DNA of 64,000 nucleotides, from the NCBI RefSeq assembly GCF_000182645.1, contig NZ_ACQA01000001.1, positions 1,178,001 through 1,242,000 of the forward strand, written 5' to 3'. The notes under the pieces are model-generated. The model did no database searches, was not told the DNA's origin, and worked only from the letters and a program-made list of their open reading frames with translations. Below are positions 29,136 through 37,752 of this stretch, piece by piece. How positions within the stretch are numbered: the first letter of the stretch is position 1; each line of letters begins with the position of its first letter. The position numbers and the translations under genes were made by a program. The stretch is from Brucella intermedia LMG 3301. GTDB taxonomy: Bacteria; Pseudomonadota; Alphaproteobacteria; Rhizobiales; Rhizobiaceae.

Positions 29136-30638
29136 ATGGCTGACGCAGTGATTGCAAATTGGGACGGGCACGACTATCAGGCTCGGTTCTTCTGGATACA
29201 TGCTTCAGGCCTTCGCAATCCAGAGACCCCGCATGTCATCGAGGTCTCGTACGAGACCGATGGCCCAAAGGGCTTCGATGATGTCGTCGTGCGGTACAGC
29301 CCGGGCCAAGCTGGACGCCGTTCGTTTAGGGTGGAGACTGCCCACCACCAGGTGAAGTTCCACGTCAATCAGGCGGGTCGGTTCGGCTACGAAGATTTGG
29401 TCAATCCGGAGTTCATCGGAGCAACGGCGTTTTCGATTTTGCAACGCCTGAAAGAAGCGGTCGAGAAGGCGCCGCCGAACTCGACGTTCACGCTCGTGAC
29501 GACTGACCGGGTGCGGGACGACGATCCCTTGTCTAAACTTCTTAGGACAGCTGACAAGGCTCTGGACACCGATAAGCTTGCGGTCGGAAAAACGGAGAAA
29601 AGCGAGATGGGAGCGGTCCGTGCACTCTGGCGCAAGCATCTCAACCTCGACACCGACGAGGAGCTCTACGCCATCTTGGACACCTTCCATATCATGGAAG
29701 GTTACCACTCTCTTCAGGATATGAGGGAGAACGTAGACCTCCGGTTCCAAGTTGTCGGCCTGACCAGTGGCGGGAACAGTCTCGAATTCAAGTTCGATGG
29801 TGCGGCACGTGCCCTGAAGGCCACCCAACGCAATGTCCTCACCAGGCAGGCATTTGAGGAACTTTGCCTCGAGCAAGGCTGGATCAAGTTGACGCAGCCG
29901 GATGATCGAAAGAATATCTCCATCCGATCATTTAGCGATGGGCCAACCGACTACCTTGATGCCGCGCCTGAAAACACCTTGTCGCTGCACCACATGTTCG
30001 ACGTACGGCATCTTCAGCCGGGCGCGGACTGGAACACGGATGTCCGACCTGCTGTGGAAGAGTTCATCTTTCGCGTTCGCGAAACCGACAAGAACATCCG
30101 CCTGTTCCTCGACAGCCATTCCTCGGTCGCCTTCCTTGCGGGTGCCTTACTCGGTTTCAAGACGAACACGCATGTGGAGTTGAATCAGAAAGGGCGCGGG
30201 CCGACGACGGTCTGGCGAGCCGATGACGGCAAGACCGGTCCCCGTGCGGCGACTTCGGTTATCGATATTGGCGATGGCCCGGACGTCGCGGTCGTCGTCA
30301 GCTTCTCTCGTGATGCCATCGCCGATGTAGAGGAATACGTGAGGGCAAAGATTCCAGACATTGGACGTATTCTTCATGTCATCCCGGAGAACGGCATCGG
30401 CCAGAAGTCCTTGGTCGGCGGCGAGCACGCGGCGGACCTTGCAGACCAGATAGCAGGCGCCGTGAAAGCCCTTCGCCCGGCCTTCGGCGCGCGGCGCCAT
30501 TTCTTCATTTCCGGGCCGAACGCATTCACCTTCTTTATGGGCCAGCATCGGGATGCGATGGGGCCAGTAACGTTGTACGAGTTCGATTTCAAGGGTGCCG
30601 TAGATGGTAGCTACCACCCCTCTTTCAGGATTGGTTGA
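29136..30638 (+). CDS. cap4: CBASS effector Cap4: nuclease fused to SAVED domain
   Basis: 500 residues. The N-terminal ~200 residues look like the DUF4297-type PD-(D/E)XK DNase of Cap4, with acidic residues in FDDVVVRY (about 48-49), Glu67 and the Q-V-K triad end (Gln72, Lys74). The C-terminal half is a SAVED sensor domain that binds cyclic oligonucleotides (VEEFIFRVRET, IRLFLDSHSSVAFLAG, ending in VTLYEFDF and SYHPSF). On binding the second messenger Cap4 oligomerises and degrades dsDNA, killing or stalling the infected cell. First gene of the operon, three bases before the cyclase; no strong ribosome site is seen. Confidence 0.88.
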   Translation: MADAVIANWDGHDYQARFFWIHASGLRNPETPHVIEVSYETDGPKGFDDVVVRYSPGQAGRRSFRVETAHHQVKFHVNQAGRFGYEDLVNPEFIGATAFSILQRLKEAVEKAPPNSTFTLVTTDRVRDDDPLSKLLRTADKALDTDKLAVGKTEKSEMGAVRALWRKHLNLDTDEELYAILDTFHIMEGYHSLQDMRENVDLRFQVVGLTSGGNSLEFKFDGAARALKATQRNVLTRQAFEELCLEQGWIKLTQPDDRKNISIRSFSDGPTDYLDAAPENTLSLHHMFDVRHLQPGADWNTDVRPAVEEFIFRVRETDKNIRLFLDSHSSVAFLAGALLGFKTNTHVELNQKGRGPTTVWRADDGKTGPRAATSVIDIGDGPDVAVVVSFSRDAIADVEEYVRAKIPDIGRILHVIPENGIGQKSLVGGEHAADLADQIAGAVKALRPAFGARRHFFISGPNAFTFFMGQHRDAMGPVTLYEFDFKGAVDGSYHPSFRIG

Positions 30639-30641
30639 ATA

Positions 30642-31781
30642 ATGGAACTAAAATCGCAATTCAGTGAATTCCTCCGCGAAATCCGTCCGACGGATCGGCA
30701 GAAAGAAAGTTGGAAAACAGGAGCGAGCACGCTCCGCTCGCGCCTATCGGCTGACGAAGCCCTGAGCAAGATTGTCGTCGCCACCTTTCTGCAAGGAAGC
30801 ATTCGCCGTTCGACCGCCATTCGTCCGACCGGAGACAAGCGGCCCGACGTCGATATCGTAGTGGTCACTGACATCGATTACCATAAGACGACGCCACAGC
30901 AGGCGATGGACAAATTCGTTCCCTTCCTGGAGCGCCATTATCCAGGAAAATGGCGCCCGCAAGGACGTTCGTTCGGGATCGAACTGTCCTATGTCGACAT
31001 CGATCTGGTCATCACCGCGCTGCCGACCGATCCCGCATCCAGGCAGGCGATGGAACGGTTGTACCGTTCGAAGTCGGTCCTGACGGACAACACGCTGGAA
31101 GAAGACGCGACCTGGCGCCTCAACGAGCGTTGGCAACCCACGCCCTTCGGCACACAGCCACTGGCGTTGGATGACGCGCCAGCAGGCAACTGGCGTCCAA
31201 ATCCGTTGTTCCTGCCAGACCGCGATGTCGGCAACTGGGGCCGCACACATCCGCTCGCTCAGATCCAATGGACGGCAACCAAGAACCGTGCCTGCAATGG
31301 CCACTACGTGAACCTGGTGCGCGCGACCAAATGGTGGCGCCAACGGAACGCACTGAGCCTGCCCAGATACCCGAAGGGATATCCGCTCGAGCACATGATC
31401 GGCCACGCCCTGAACGACGGCACCACTTCAATTGCTTCCGGCTTTGTCCAGGTTCTGGAAACAATGCGAGACAACTGGCGTATCCCAGCGATCCTCGGCC
31501 AGGTACCCGAACTCCCTGACCACGGCGTGCCGGAGCACAATGTGCTGAAACGGCTCTCAGCGGAGGACTTCGGAGCCTTCCACACTGCTATTTCGAGGGC
31601 TGCCGGGCAGGCACGCGAGGCGCTGGATTCGGATGATGCTCAGAAGAGCGGCGAGCTGTGGCAAAAGCTGTTTGGGAGCAAGTTTCCGCTTCCTGGGCCG
31701 AATGGCGGTGACCGCAAGGCGGGGTTCTTCATTCCTCCGTCGCAGCCTGCCGAACCGCGGAGGACTGATCGGTTCGCGTGA
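30642..31781 (+). CDS. CBASS CD-NTase (cGAS/DncV-like nucleotidyltransferase)
   Basis: 379 residues. The nucleotidyltransferase signature is complete: Gly52-Ser53 in FLQGSIRRST, the metal-binding pair Asp69/Asp71 in DVDIVVV, and the third acid in SYVDIDLVI (Asp119/Asp121). The rest is an alpha-helical OAS-type C-terminal domain. It should make a cyclic di- or trinucleotide when phage infection is sensed. Similarity of the operon to Cap4-containing type II systems suggests a clade D-like enzyme and a cyclic trinucleotide, but the product is inference. The start overlaps the space three bases after cap4, so expression is coupled. Confidence 0.9.
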   Translation: MELKSQFSEFLREIRPTDRQKESWKTGASTLRSRLSADEALSKIVVATFLQGSIRRSTAIRPTGDKRPDVDIVVVTDIDYHKTTPQQAMDKFVPFLERHYPGKWRPQGRSFGIELSYVDIDLVITALPTDPASRQAMERLYRSKSVLTDNTLEEDATWRLNERWQPTPFGTQPLALDDAPAGNWRPNPLFLPDRDVGNWGRTHPLAQIQWTATKNRACNGHYVNLVRATKWWRQRNALSLPRYPKGYPLEHMIGHALNDGTTSIASGFVQVLETMRDNWRIPAILGQVPELPDHGVPEHNVLKRLSAEDFGAFHTAISRAAGQAREALDSDDAQKSGELWQKLFGSKFPLPGPNGGDRKAGFFIPPSQPAEPRRTDRFA

Positions 31782-31792
31782 GGTGCTTGTAG

Positions 31793-33568
31793 TTGTTCGT
31801 ACCTGAAGTCCTTCAGAGCGTTTCCGACCAGATCGCCGATCATCCCCGAATCCGATGCACCGCTACGTGGTCATCGGATTCGGAGGGCCGCTGGTCCCTG
31901 CTCTTCGTTGCCATTTTGAGCGGCGCCTCGACCGAGTTCATTTCGGCTGAGACGTCATGGTATGTTGTGTTTGTTCCGTGGACGAAATCCGTCACCGTCT
32001 ATCCAGCGATGATCGGAGGGATTTCGGCGACCTTCCAGCACCAGTCTTTCAACCGCGAAGGAAATGGATCACAGCCGTGGAGGCTAGGAAATCCCTGCCT
32101 TGATCGTCCAGCGGGTGTATTTGGGCGCGCCTCCTGGAATGGCCAACCTGACACGATCGACGAGAAGATAGTCTGGTATCTGGAACGCCTTCTGATCTGG
32201 ATCGACGCGGCCGCCACTGGCGAGCTTTCGATCGAAGGTGAGCCGCTCGAGCTGCCGGCCGGGCCTAGGCAGACAGGCTTCCCCGTTGTCGGCTTTGTTG
32301 GCGCAGACGACGATCTTGCATTCTGGCTAGGCCGGACTAATGAATGGGGATGGGTGGACCTCACCAAGCTGCCGGGTGCGAAACTTAGCTATGCGATGAC
32401 GACGTTCCGCGACCGCCAGTTGGCGCCGATAAGAAAATCGGTCTGGGGGCGGGCAATAGCTGAAGCAGCTCCCGCAAAAACTGACCTCTGGATTGCGCTC
32501 AATGACCTGCCAGTGCTTGCACCATGGGAACTGCCACGGACGTGGGCGGATCTTTCCTCTCACCTCGACAGCCAAGGCGTTCAGCTCGCTGATGTGTTCG
32601 AGGTTGCTGGCGCCGACCGCCGTCAGCGAAAAGACGATCGTGGAACGGTCACGCTGTTCCTGGGATTCCCGCTCGCGGAACTGATTGGTGAGGCTCCCTC
32701 GAAATACCACTGGATCGCTGTCGGATCAATCGAACTGTCGGATCGCAAGACAAAGAAGAATGGCTTTCGCGCAAACGAACAGACCCGCCGCTTCCTCGAC
32801 CGCACCCGACCGACGGCAAATTCTTCATTGACGTGGCTGCGGACGGTTAACTGGGAACCCGACCAGATCCGAACGCGCTCTGGATTCGGCACTGGGACGG
32901 CTTCACAGCGCGTATTGATTATTGGCGCGGGTTCGCTCGGTGGCGCCGTTGCCGAAAACCTTGTACGCATGGGCGTGACAAGGATGGGAATACTGGATCT
33001 GGATATTGTGGACGTAGGCAACCTTACTCGACATGTGCTTGGCATGGATGCGGTTGGCCACGGCAAGGCGGTCGCGCTTGCGAACGCTCTGTCGTTGATC
33101 ATGCCAGATGCTGAGGTCACAGGTATCGTCGCCAGCTTCCCTCCGGGTACCGATGAACTCGCGGAGAAACTGCGTTCGTTTGATGTTATCATCGACTGCA
33201 CTGGATCGGATGCGGTTCTTGATGCCATGGCCGAGTTCGACTGGGGCGGCGAGAAGATTTTCGTCAGTCTGGCGATGACCTGGCGAGCCGAGGGACTCCT
33301 CGTGTTCACTGCGTCAGAGGCCGCCTTCCCGGCAATCGATGCAAAGCAGAGCTTCAACGAGATGAATGTGCCACCGACCGATTTTGGCGACGCCCGAATG
33401 GAGGGGATTGGCTGCTGGCATCCAGTATTTCCGGCAACGGCTGCAGATGTCCGCTTGTGGAGCTCTGTCGCCACGACAACCATCCTGGAGGCAATCAGGT
33501 CGCCGAAACGCCGCTGCCAATATTTCCGGCAGAGGTTCGACGGCACGATAGAGAAGCTCAATGGATGA
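31793..33568 (+). CDS. cap2: CBASS Cap2: E2-E1 ubiquitin-transfer-like enzyme
   Basis: 591 residues from a TTG start; an in-frame stop lies immediately upstream, and GAGG is ten bases before. The N-terminal E2-like domain has its catalytic Cys at about 102 (GNPCLDRPAG); a linker leads to a ThiF/E1 adenylation domain (LIIGAGSLGGAVAENL, ILDLDIVDVGNL) with the E1 active-site Cys near 541 (GIGCWHPVFPA). In type II CBASS, Cap2 conjugates the C-terminus of the CD-NTase to a target and primes it for signalling. Starts 11 bases after the cyclase stop and overlaps cap3 by eight bases. Confidence 0.92.
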   Translation: MFVPEVLQSVSDQIADHPRIRCTATWSSDSEGRWSLLFVAILSGASTEFISAETSWYVVFVPWTKSVTVYPAMIGGISATFQHQSFNREGNGSQPWRLGNPCLDRPAGVFGRASWNGQPDTIDEKIVWYLERLLIWIDAAATGELSIEGEPLELPAGPRQTGFPVVGFVGADDDLAFWLGRTNEWGWVDLTKLPGAKLSYAMTTFRDRQLAPIRKSVWGRAIAEAAPAKTDLWIALNDLPVLAPWELPRTWADLSSHLDSQGVQLADVFEVAGADRRQRKDDRGTVTLFLGFPLAELIGEAPSKYHWIAVGSIELSDRKTKKNGFRANEQTRRFLDRTRPTANSSLTWLRTVNWEPDQIRTRSGFGTGTASQRVLIIGAGSLGGAVAENLVRMGVTRMGILDLDIVDVGNLTRHVLGMDAVGHGKAVALANALSLIMPDAEVTGIVASFPPGTDELAEKLRSFDVIIDCTGSDAVLDAMAEFDWGGEKIFVSLAMTWRAEGLLVFTASEAAFPAIDAKQSFNEMNVPPTDFGDARMEGIGCWHPVFPATAADVRLWSSVATTTILEAIRSPKRRCQYFRQRFDGTIEKLNG

Positions 33569-34112
33569 AAAGATTGTGGTGACATTTCAAGCTGAGAGCG
33601 CGACTGTCGAGGTTCGTCTGACAGATGCCGCCCTGCGATTGATCGAGACGGAGGCACTTGCGTCGGCCAACAAGGAGACGGGTGGCATCCTCATTGGTCG
33701 CTACGAGAATGATGGGAACGTGGCGGTTGTCACCGCAGCGACAGAGCGTCCCGCTGATTCCCTCGCTGGAAGGGCTTGGTTTCAGAGGGGCATCAGCGGA
33801 CTGACGGCCAAACTTCGCGCACGATGGACCCAAGGCGAATACTATCTCGGCGAATGGCACTCACACCCCGGCGGTGCCCCGGACCCCAGCAGTAACGACG
33901 TCCGGGAAATGCGTTCGATCTCGATCGACCCAAGCTACAGGTGCCCGAAACCGATCATGGTCATTGCGGGGACGTCGGGGAAATCCATGCGCGTTTCGGT
34001 AAGTGTGCTCGAGACCGGTGGGCTTATCAGGCTAAAACCGGCCCCTTCGCCACAAAGCAACGCAAACGACCGCTCGCCGATTACCCAAGCCCCCAACAAC
34101 CGCACAACATGA
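33561..34112 (+). CDS. cap3: CBASS Cap3: JAB/JAMM deconjugating protease
   Basis: 183 residues. The JAMM zinc-metalloprotease motif is complete: Glu39 in ETGGILIG, His100 and His102 in GEWHSHPGG, and Asp113 in PSSNDV. In type II CBASS Cap3 removes CD-NTase conjugates made by Cap2 and keeps the system in check. The last ~30 residues are Pro/Asn-rich and lack structure. Last gene of the CBASS operon; nothing obvious terminates it in the 187 bases before the next gene. Confidence 0.93.
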   Translation: MDEKIVVTFQAESATVEVRLTDAALRLIETEALASANKETGGILIGRYENDGNVAVVTAATERPADSLAGRAWFQRGISGLTAKLRARWTQGEYYLGEWHSHPGGAPDPSSNDVREMRSISIDPSYRCPKPIMVIAGTSGKSMRVSVSVLETGGLIRLKPAPSPQSNANDRSPITQAPNNRTT

Positions 34113-34299
34113 TCGCGCTACTCGTCAAGGATTCATTCCTATCGACCAGAAAAATCCGCCGTTTACAATTCGCCGGTGACTTCCTGCCAGCGCTTCAACG
34201 GTCCGGCAGCGCGTTTGGGCTGAAGATTAAGCGGGTTTCTTCACGATTTGTAGGGGTGATCGCTGTAACTTCGCCGAATTGGTATTTCGCGGAATTAGC

Positions 34300-35064
34300 A
34301 TGAAAACTTCAGATCTGTTCTTAGGCGTCAAGGTTCTACCGTTCGGACACGAACTTGAAAAAGGTGCTGAATGGTGGCTTAGTCGTTTTGGGATAATAGA
34401 ATTCAAACCATATGACTTCTGCAGAAAACTAGTCGAGCACGTTCCTTATGACTTCGATTGTAGACTCGAAAAGATAACGGGACAGAGATATGCCGAATTC
34501 GAGATTCTGGGTCATGACGCGTGCGGGCAGCCGCCGTACGAGACCTCGAGAGCATTCGACCTGAATTCCGGCTGCCTGTTTCAAGGTTATCTTGAGATAC
34601 GAAAAGACCTCCGTAACAACGGATATGGAACGATATTTGCCCGGAACTGCCACAACGTTGCCCTGATGCTCGGCCTCACTCGTTTGCATGTAACGGCAGT
34701 AGACGGAGGTGCTTACTTCTGGGCAAGAGCTGGCTTTCTCCCTTCGCAGGAGAGTTGGAACCGCGGCAAATGCAAGGAATTCATCCGATGCAAGCTCGAT
34801 AGACTCGAGACGATCACACGCCCGGTTCGCGCACGAATTAAACAACTTGTCGACAGCGAGAAGCCGATTTCACTTTGGGCAATCGCTGACGAACCCACAT
34901 TGGTTGCTTCCGACATTCACCCAGGCCAAAACATAAGCCTCGGTCGCGCGCTACTCGCTGAAAGCGGAACAACTTGGAAGGGCACCCTAGAGTACAACGA
35001 CCACGAATATCACGAGCAGCAGCACAAAAGATTCAACCGGTATATCCTAGGGAATGCCCCCTAG
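34300..35064 (+). CDS. GNAT-fold acetyltransferase-like protein in the defence cargo
   Basis: 254 residues from the ATG at 34300. The middle part (about 85-150) has the pattern of a GNAT acyl-CoA site: a strand LFQGYLEIRKDLRNNGYGTIF where R-x-x-G-x-G is represented by Arg-Asn-Asn-Gly-Tyr-Gly, then a helix and LHVTAVDGGAYFWARAGFLP, the usual terminal motif. The flanks are not recognised. Base composition is more AT-rich than its neighbours, suggesting a separate origin. It is on the CBASS strand but 187 bases away, so membership in that operon is doubtful; it overlaps the end of a small convergent gene. Confidence 0.6.
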   Translation: MKTSDLFLGVKVLPFGHELEKGAEWWLSRFGIIEFKPYDFCRKLVEHVPYDFDCRLEKITGQRYAEFEILGHDACGQPPYETSRAFDLNSGCLFQGYLEIRKDLRNNGYGTIFARNCHNVALMLGLTRLHVTAVDGGAYFWARAGFLPSQESWNRGKCKEFIRCKLDRLETITRPVRARIKQLVDSEKPISLWAIADEPTLVASDIHPGQNISLGRALLAESGTTWKGTLEYNDHEYHEQQHKRFNRYILGNAP

Positions 35065-35263
35065 CTCTGAGAATTTCCTGTACATCGTCTGCTTCGATCC
35101 CCAGATGCCCAGCAATGTCTTCAACGGAAAAGTCGAGATCGCGAAAGAGCATCTCGATCATGTCTGCTTGCACCTGATTCAGCGCATCAGTCTGCTCGGC
35201 GTCCAACCTCTCAGCATCCGCCAACATGTCATCTACGCCGTCGATGTATCCCGGTCTGGCCAT
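35033..35263 (-). CDS. Small acidic protein with a helix-turn-helix-like segment
   Basis: 76 residues, strongly acidic. The stretch FSVEDIAGHLGIEADDVQEIL fits a helix-turn-helix pattern (key residues: Val-Glu-Asp-Ile-Ala, Gly, Ile, Val-x-x-Ile-Leu). The final 32 bases overlap the convergent GNAT-like gene. Unrecognised; could be a small regulator or an antitoxin-type protein. The GC-rich third positions support real coding. Confidence 0.5.
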   Translation of the reverse strand: MARPGYIDGVDDMLADAERLDAEQTDALNQVQADMIEMLFRDLDFSVEDIAGHLGIEADDVQEILRARGHSLGYTG

Positions 35264-35514
35264 ATGGCTCTCCTAATGCCGATCCCCTAACACAAATTCC
35301 ATACCTTGTCATTTGGCGGCTTGTTCGTACTCCAGCTCGGCGTCGTCGTGTCCGCCTAGGCATGACAATGCGTGAACCTGCAACATACAAACTCTCTTTT
35401 TCGAGCGACCACCTCAATGGTCAGTGCAGATGACGGATTGCTTTGAACGTGAAGATGTTGCCATCCCATAACCAACACCGGCGTTCTGGATGAGCGCCGT
35501 CGTTTGGCCTACCG

Positions 35515-36138
35515 TCACTTTGTCGGCTTGAAGTAAAGGGGGACAATCGTATGTCGGACTCGGAAGTCGCTGCCGGTGTTCATATGCGTATGTTTTGACC
35601 TCCTGAATAAACCTCCAGCGATTGCACCGTCGAACACAACATCCTTTCGGGCGGATTCGAGCCTCGTCTGGTATTCCGCCAGAACGAGATCGGCCCGCGC
35701 CCCGAAGCAGTAAATAATCATCTCGCCGACATCCTGCCCAGCTAAACCCGTGCTGTAGCGACGATCAAGCTGCTCGAAACCGCCTAGGAGCCAGTCGTAG
35801 TCCTTATGCTTCTTGGCCTCGGCGATCCATAGGAAGTCGCCTGAGGCCTCGACAACGATGTCGCAGTGACCTCCATACTGGGTGTCGTGGCCAGCGTCGA
35901 ACCCCATTGCCTTCAGGAGGCCGACAATCTCGATGGAGAGCCCGTCTTCCGTCATCTCCTGTTTGACATGGCGGTTCTTCACAAGCTCCTGGGCACTCCA
36001 GTCGATGGCGCGTTCGACCAGTGCGAGCCGCTCCTCATGAGACTTCGCAAGGATCATCTCCAGCGAGATCATGCCAGGAGTGTTGTTCGCGAGGACGCCC
36101 TTGATGAATGCCAGCGTATCCTGATCAGCCATCAGCAA
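35515..36138 (-). CDS. PD-(D/E)XK-type nuclease-like protein, last gene of the HerA operon
   Basis: 207 residues. Residues ~75-115 carry a restriction-endonuclease-like core: a helix with Glu (MTEDGLSIEIVGLLKAMGF), then GGHCDIVVEAS with the catalytic Asp and, one hairpin later, WIAEAKKHK with the E-x-K pair. This is the arrangement of Mrr/Holliday-resolvase-like nucleases, so DNA cleavage is likely. The start overlaps the 137-residue gene by 14 bases. An alternative start MADQD two codons in is possible. It would be the second nuclease of the operon besides the NurA-like protein. Confidence 0.65.
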   Translation of the reverse strand: MLMADQDTLAFIKGVLANNTPGMISLEMILAKSHEERLALVERAIDWSAQELVKNRHVKQEMTEDGLSIEIVGLLKAMGFDAGHDTQYGGHCDIVVEASGDFLWIAEAKKHKDYDWLLGGFEQLDRRYSTGLAGQDVGEMIIYCFGARADLVLAEYQTRLESARKDVVFDGAIAGGLFRRSKHTHMNTGSDFRVRHTIVPLYFKPTK

Positions 36139-36538
36139 GCTCGCGCTGCAGTTCTTCAGTGGGAGCGAAGAACGGGATCAGGTGCGTCTCAAAGTCAGGT
36201 ACAAGTTCTCCGGTTTCCGGGTGGATGAGCATGCCGGTCTTCCGAGCCTCTGCGAATTCCTCAGCCGACAGTTCGTGCTCCGTTTCGTCGTCGTCAACAA
36301 GCATGGCGTGGGATTCGAAAATTGCCAGCTTCGAGGACGTCAGCAAATTGACTGCGGCAAGCACTTCCATGTCAATGCTTTTGCGCCCGGCCGCTTGGGA
36401 AAGGGTCGTGAAGGTCAGGAATCGAAGCTGGTCAACAGGCTTCGATGCAATGAAGTCGATGATATCCAGGCACACTAATCCGACTGGAAGCTCGCCCCAG
36501 CGCGTCCGGTACTCCTCCCTGATTTCATCAAGCTTCAC
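36125..36538 (-). CDS. Unrecognised 137-residue protein of the HerA operon
   Basis: No family recognised. Predominantly helical in the first 90 residues (a CLDIIDFIAS helix, an LRFLTFTTLSQAAG helix and an MEVLAAVNLLTSS helix), which could be a winged-helix or helical adaptor, then an acidic tail (DDDETEHELSAEEFAEA). Starts 15 bases after the 352-residue gene stops and overlaps the following nuclease-like gene, so it is translated with both. Confidence 0.5.
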   Translation of the reverse strand: MKLDEIREEYRTRWGELPVGLVCLDIIDFIASKPVDQLRFLTFTTLSQAAGRKSIDMEVLAAVNLLTSSKLAIFESHAMLVDDDETEHELSAEEFAEARKTGMLIHPETGELVPDFETHLIPFFAPTEELQRELADG

Positions 36539-36553
36539 GTCATTCTCCGATGA

Positions 36554-37612
36554 CTAGCTGCCGAGGTGATGCGCGATCCTGGATCTGACATACTCGTAAT
36601 CCTCATGCCCCATGCATTTACGGATTACAACGCGATCTAACACGGGGTTGGCGGAACCCGCTGCCCTTGAAGTGCTATTTACGCTCAACTCCGGCTCCGA
36701 GTTCAGCTTCTTTCCGATGACCCGGTGCCAGCGGATGCTGAGTTTGAAAGGTTCGATCGGAGTGTCAAGCGCCGCCTTCCCGCCCTTATGGTAGGTCTCG
36801 CTCCGAAGATCCATCTTCCGCCGCCTCATCTTCTCATTTTTGAGTGAAGCCGTCGTCGTCCCGAAGCCGAGTTCTACAACCGTCCCCTCGGTGCCATCGC
36901 TGTACATCTTGTCGATAAGTGGGAACACGTTGACTGGTTCTGGCATGGCGACGCCAGTCAGCTTCGCGAACTGCGTGAGAGCCAGCTTTCTCGCTGCAAC
37001 GGCAATCTCCGAAAGCGTGCCCTCCGGAAAGTCAATACGGACATCCAGCGTGTCTCCGCTCGTAGGGATCCAGATGACATCGAAGGCGTGGAAACGGACC
37101 GTTTTAATGCCGATAATCTCCTCGTAGTCGTCGAACGCCGTATCGCTTCCGTCGGATAGGGCATCCACGTCGATGTGCTCCCGTATGGTAGTCACTCTGG
37201 CCGAAGAGAAGATCAGACCGATACCTTTTTCGTTCTCCTCGACCGACGTCAGCACGAGACCCGCGGGGGCATCCTTGAGCCCCGCCTCGGACAAGGTGGC
37301 AGGATAGTACTTCGAGAACACCGTTTCCGGCACGTCGATTGCAAAAAGCTTCTCCCGAACTGCGGCAATGTCCGCGGTATCCAGCTTAAAGAAGCTTACC
37401 AACTTCTCTCCGCAGATCTGATGCGACTTGAGCGCCTCGACCAACTCATCGATCTTTTCCTCGCTCTTCTTGGGGCTTTCGCCGAGCTTCTGGAGCGTGT
37501 TTTGCCATCCACGCCCACGAGCGATTCCGATGTCGGCTAATATCCGGCGCCCCACAGGCCACGGCGCCCGTTCGCGGAGACTCTGCAACACATCCGACAC
37601 CGGCACGTCCAT
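36554..37612 (-). CDS. Unrecognised 352-residue protein of the HerA operon
   Basis: No family recognised. The N-terminal ~80 residues are helical with a charged segment (LGESPKKSEEKIDELVEALK), the middle is beta-rich (AGLVLTSVEENEKGIGLIFSS, RFHAFDVIWIP), and the last part contains a WHRVIGKKL strand followed by a basic C-terminus. No Walker, nuclease or metal motif is visible, suggesting a scaffold, sensor or specificity subunit. It lies 140 bases after the metallo-beta-lactamase gene, the only sizeable gap in the operon, so an internal promoter is possible. Confidence 0.55.
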   Translation of the reverse strand: MDVPVSDVLQSLRERAPWPVGRRILADIGIARGRGWQNTLQKLGESPKKSEEKIDELVEALKSHQICGEKLVSFFKLDTADIAAVREKLFAIDVPETVFSKYYPATLSEAGLKDAPAGLVLTSVEENEKGIGLIFSSARVTTIREHIDVDALSDGSDTAFDDYEEIIGIKTVRFHAFDVIWIPTSGDTLDVRIDFPEGTLSEIAVAARKLALTQFAKLTGVAMPEPVNVFPLIDKMYSDGTEGTVVELGFGTTTASLKNEKMRRRKMDLRSETYHKGGKAALDTPIEPFKLSIRWHRVIGKKLNSEPELSVNSTSRAAGSANPVLDRVVIRKCMGHEDYEYVRSRIAHHLGS

Positions 37613-37752
37613 ACATAAAGCTCCAAGGATTCGTACAAGCGAGATTATCCTTGAATCCTACGAAGTCCACACTGTTAAGTAAATTTCCCACATCAACCGA
37701 TAGATGCGAATATCGTAAAGGACTGTATCGGCGAGGCGTTCCCCTGAACGCG

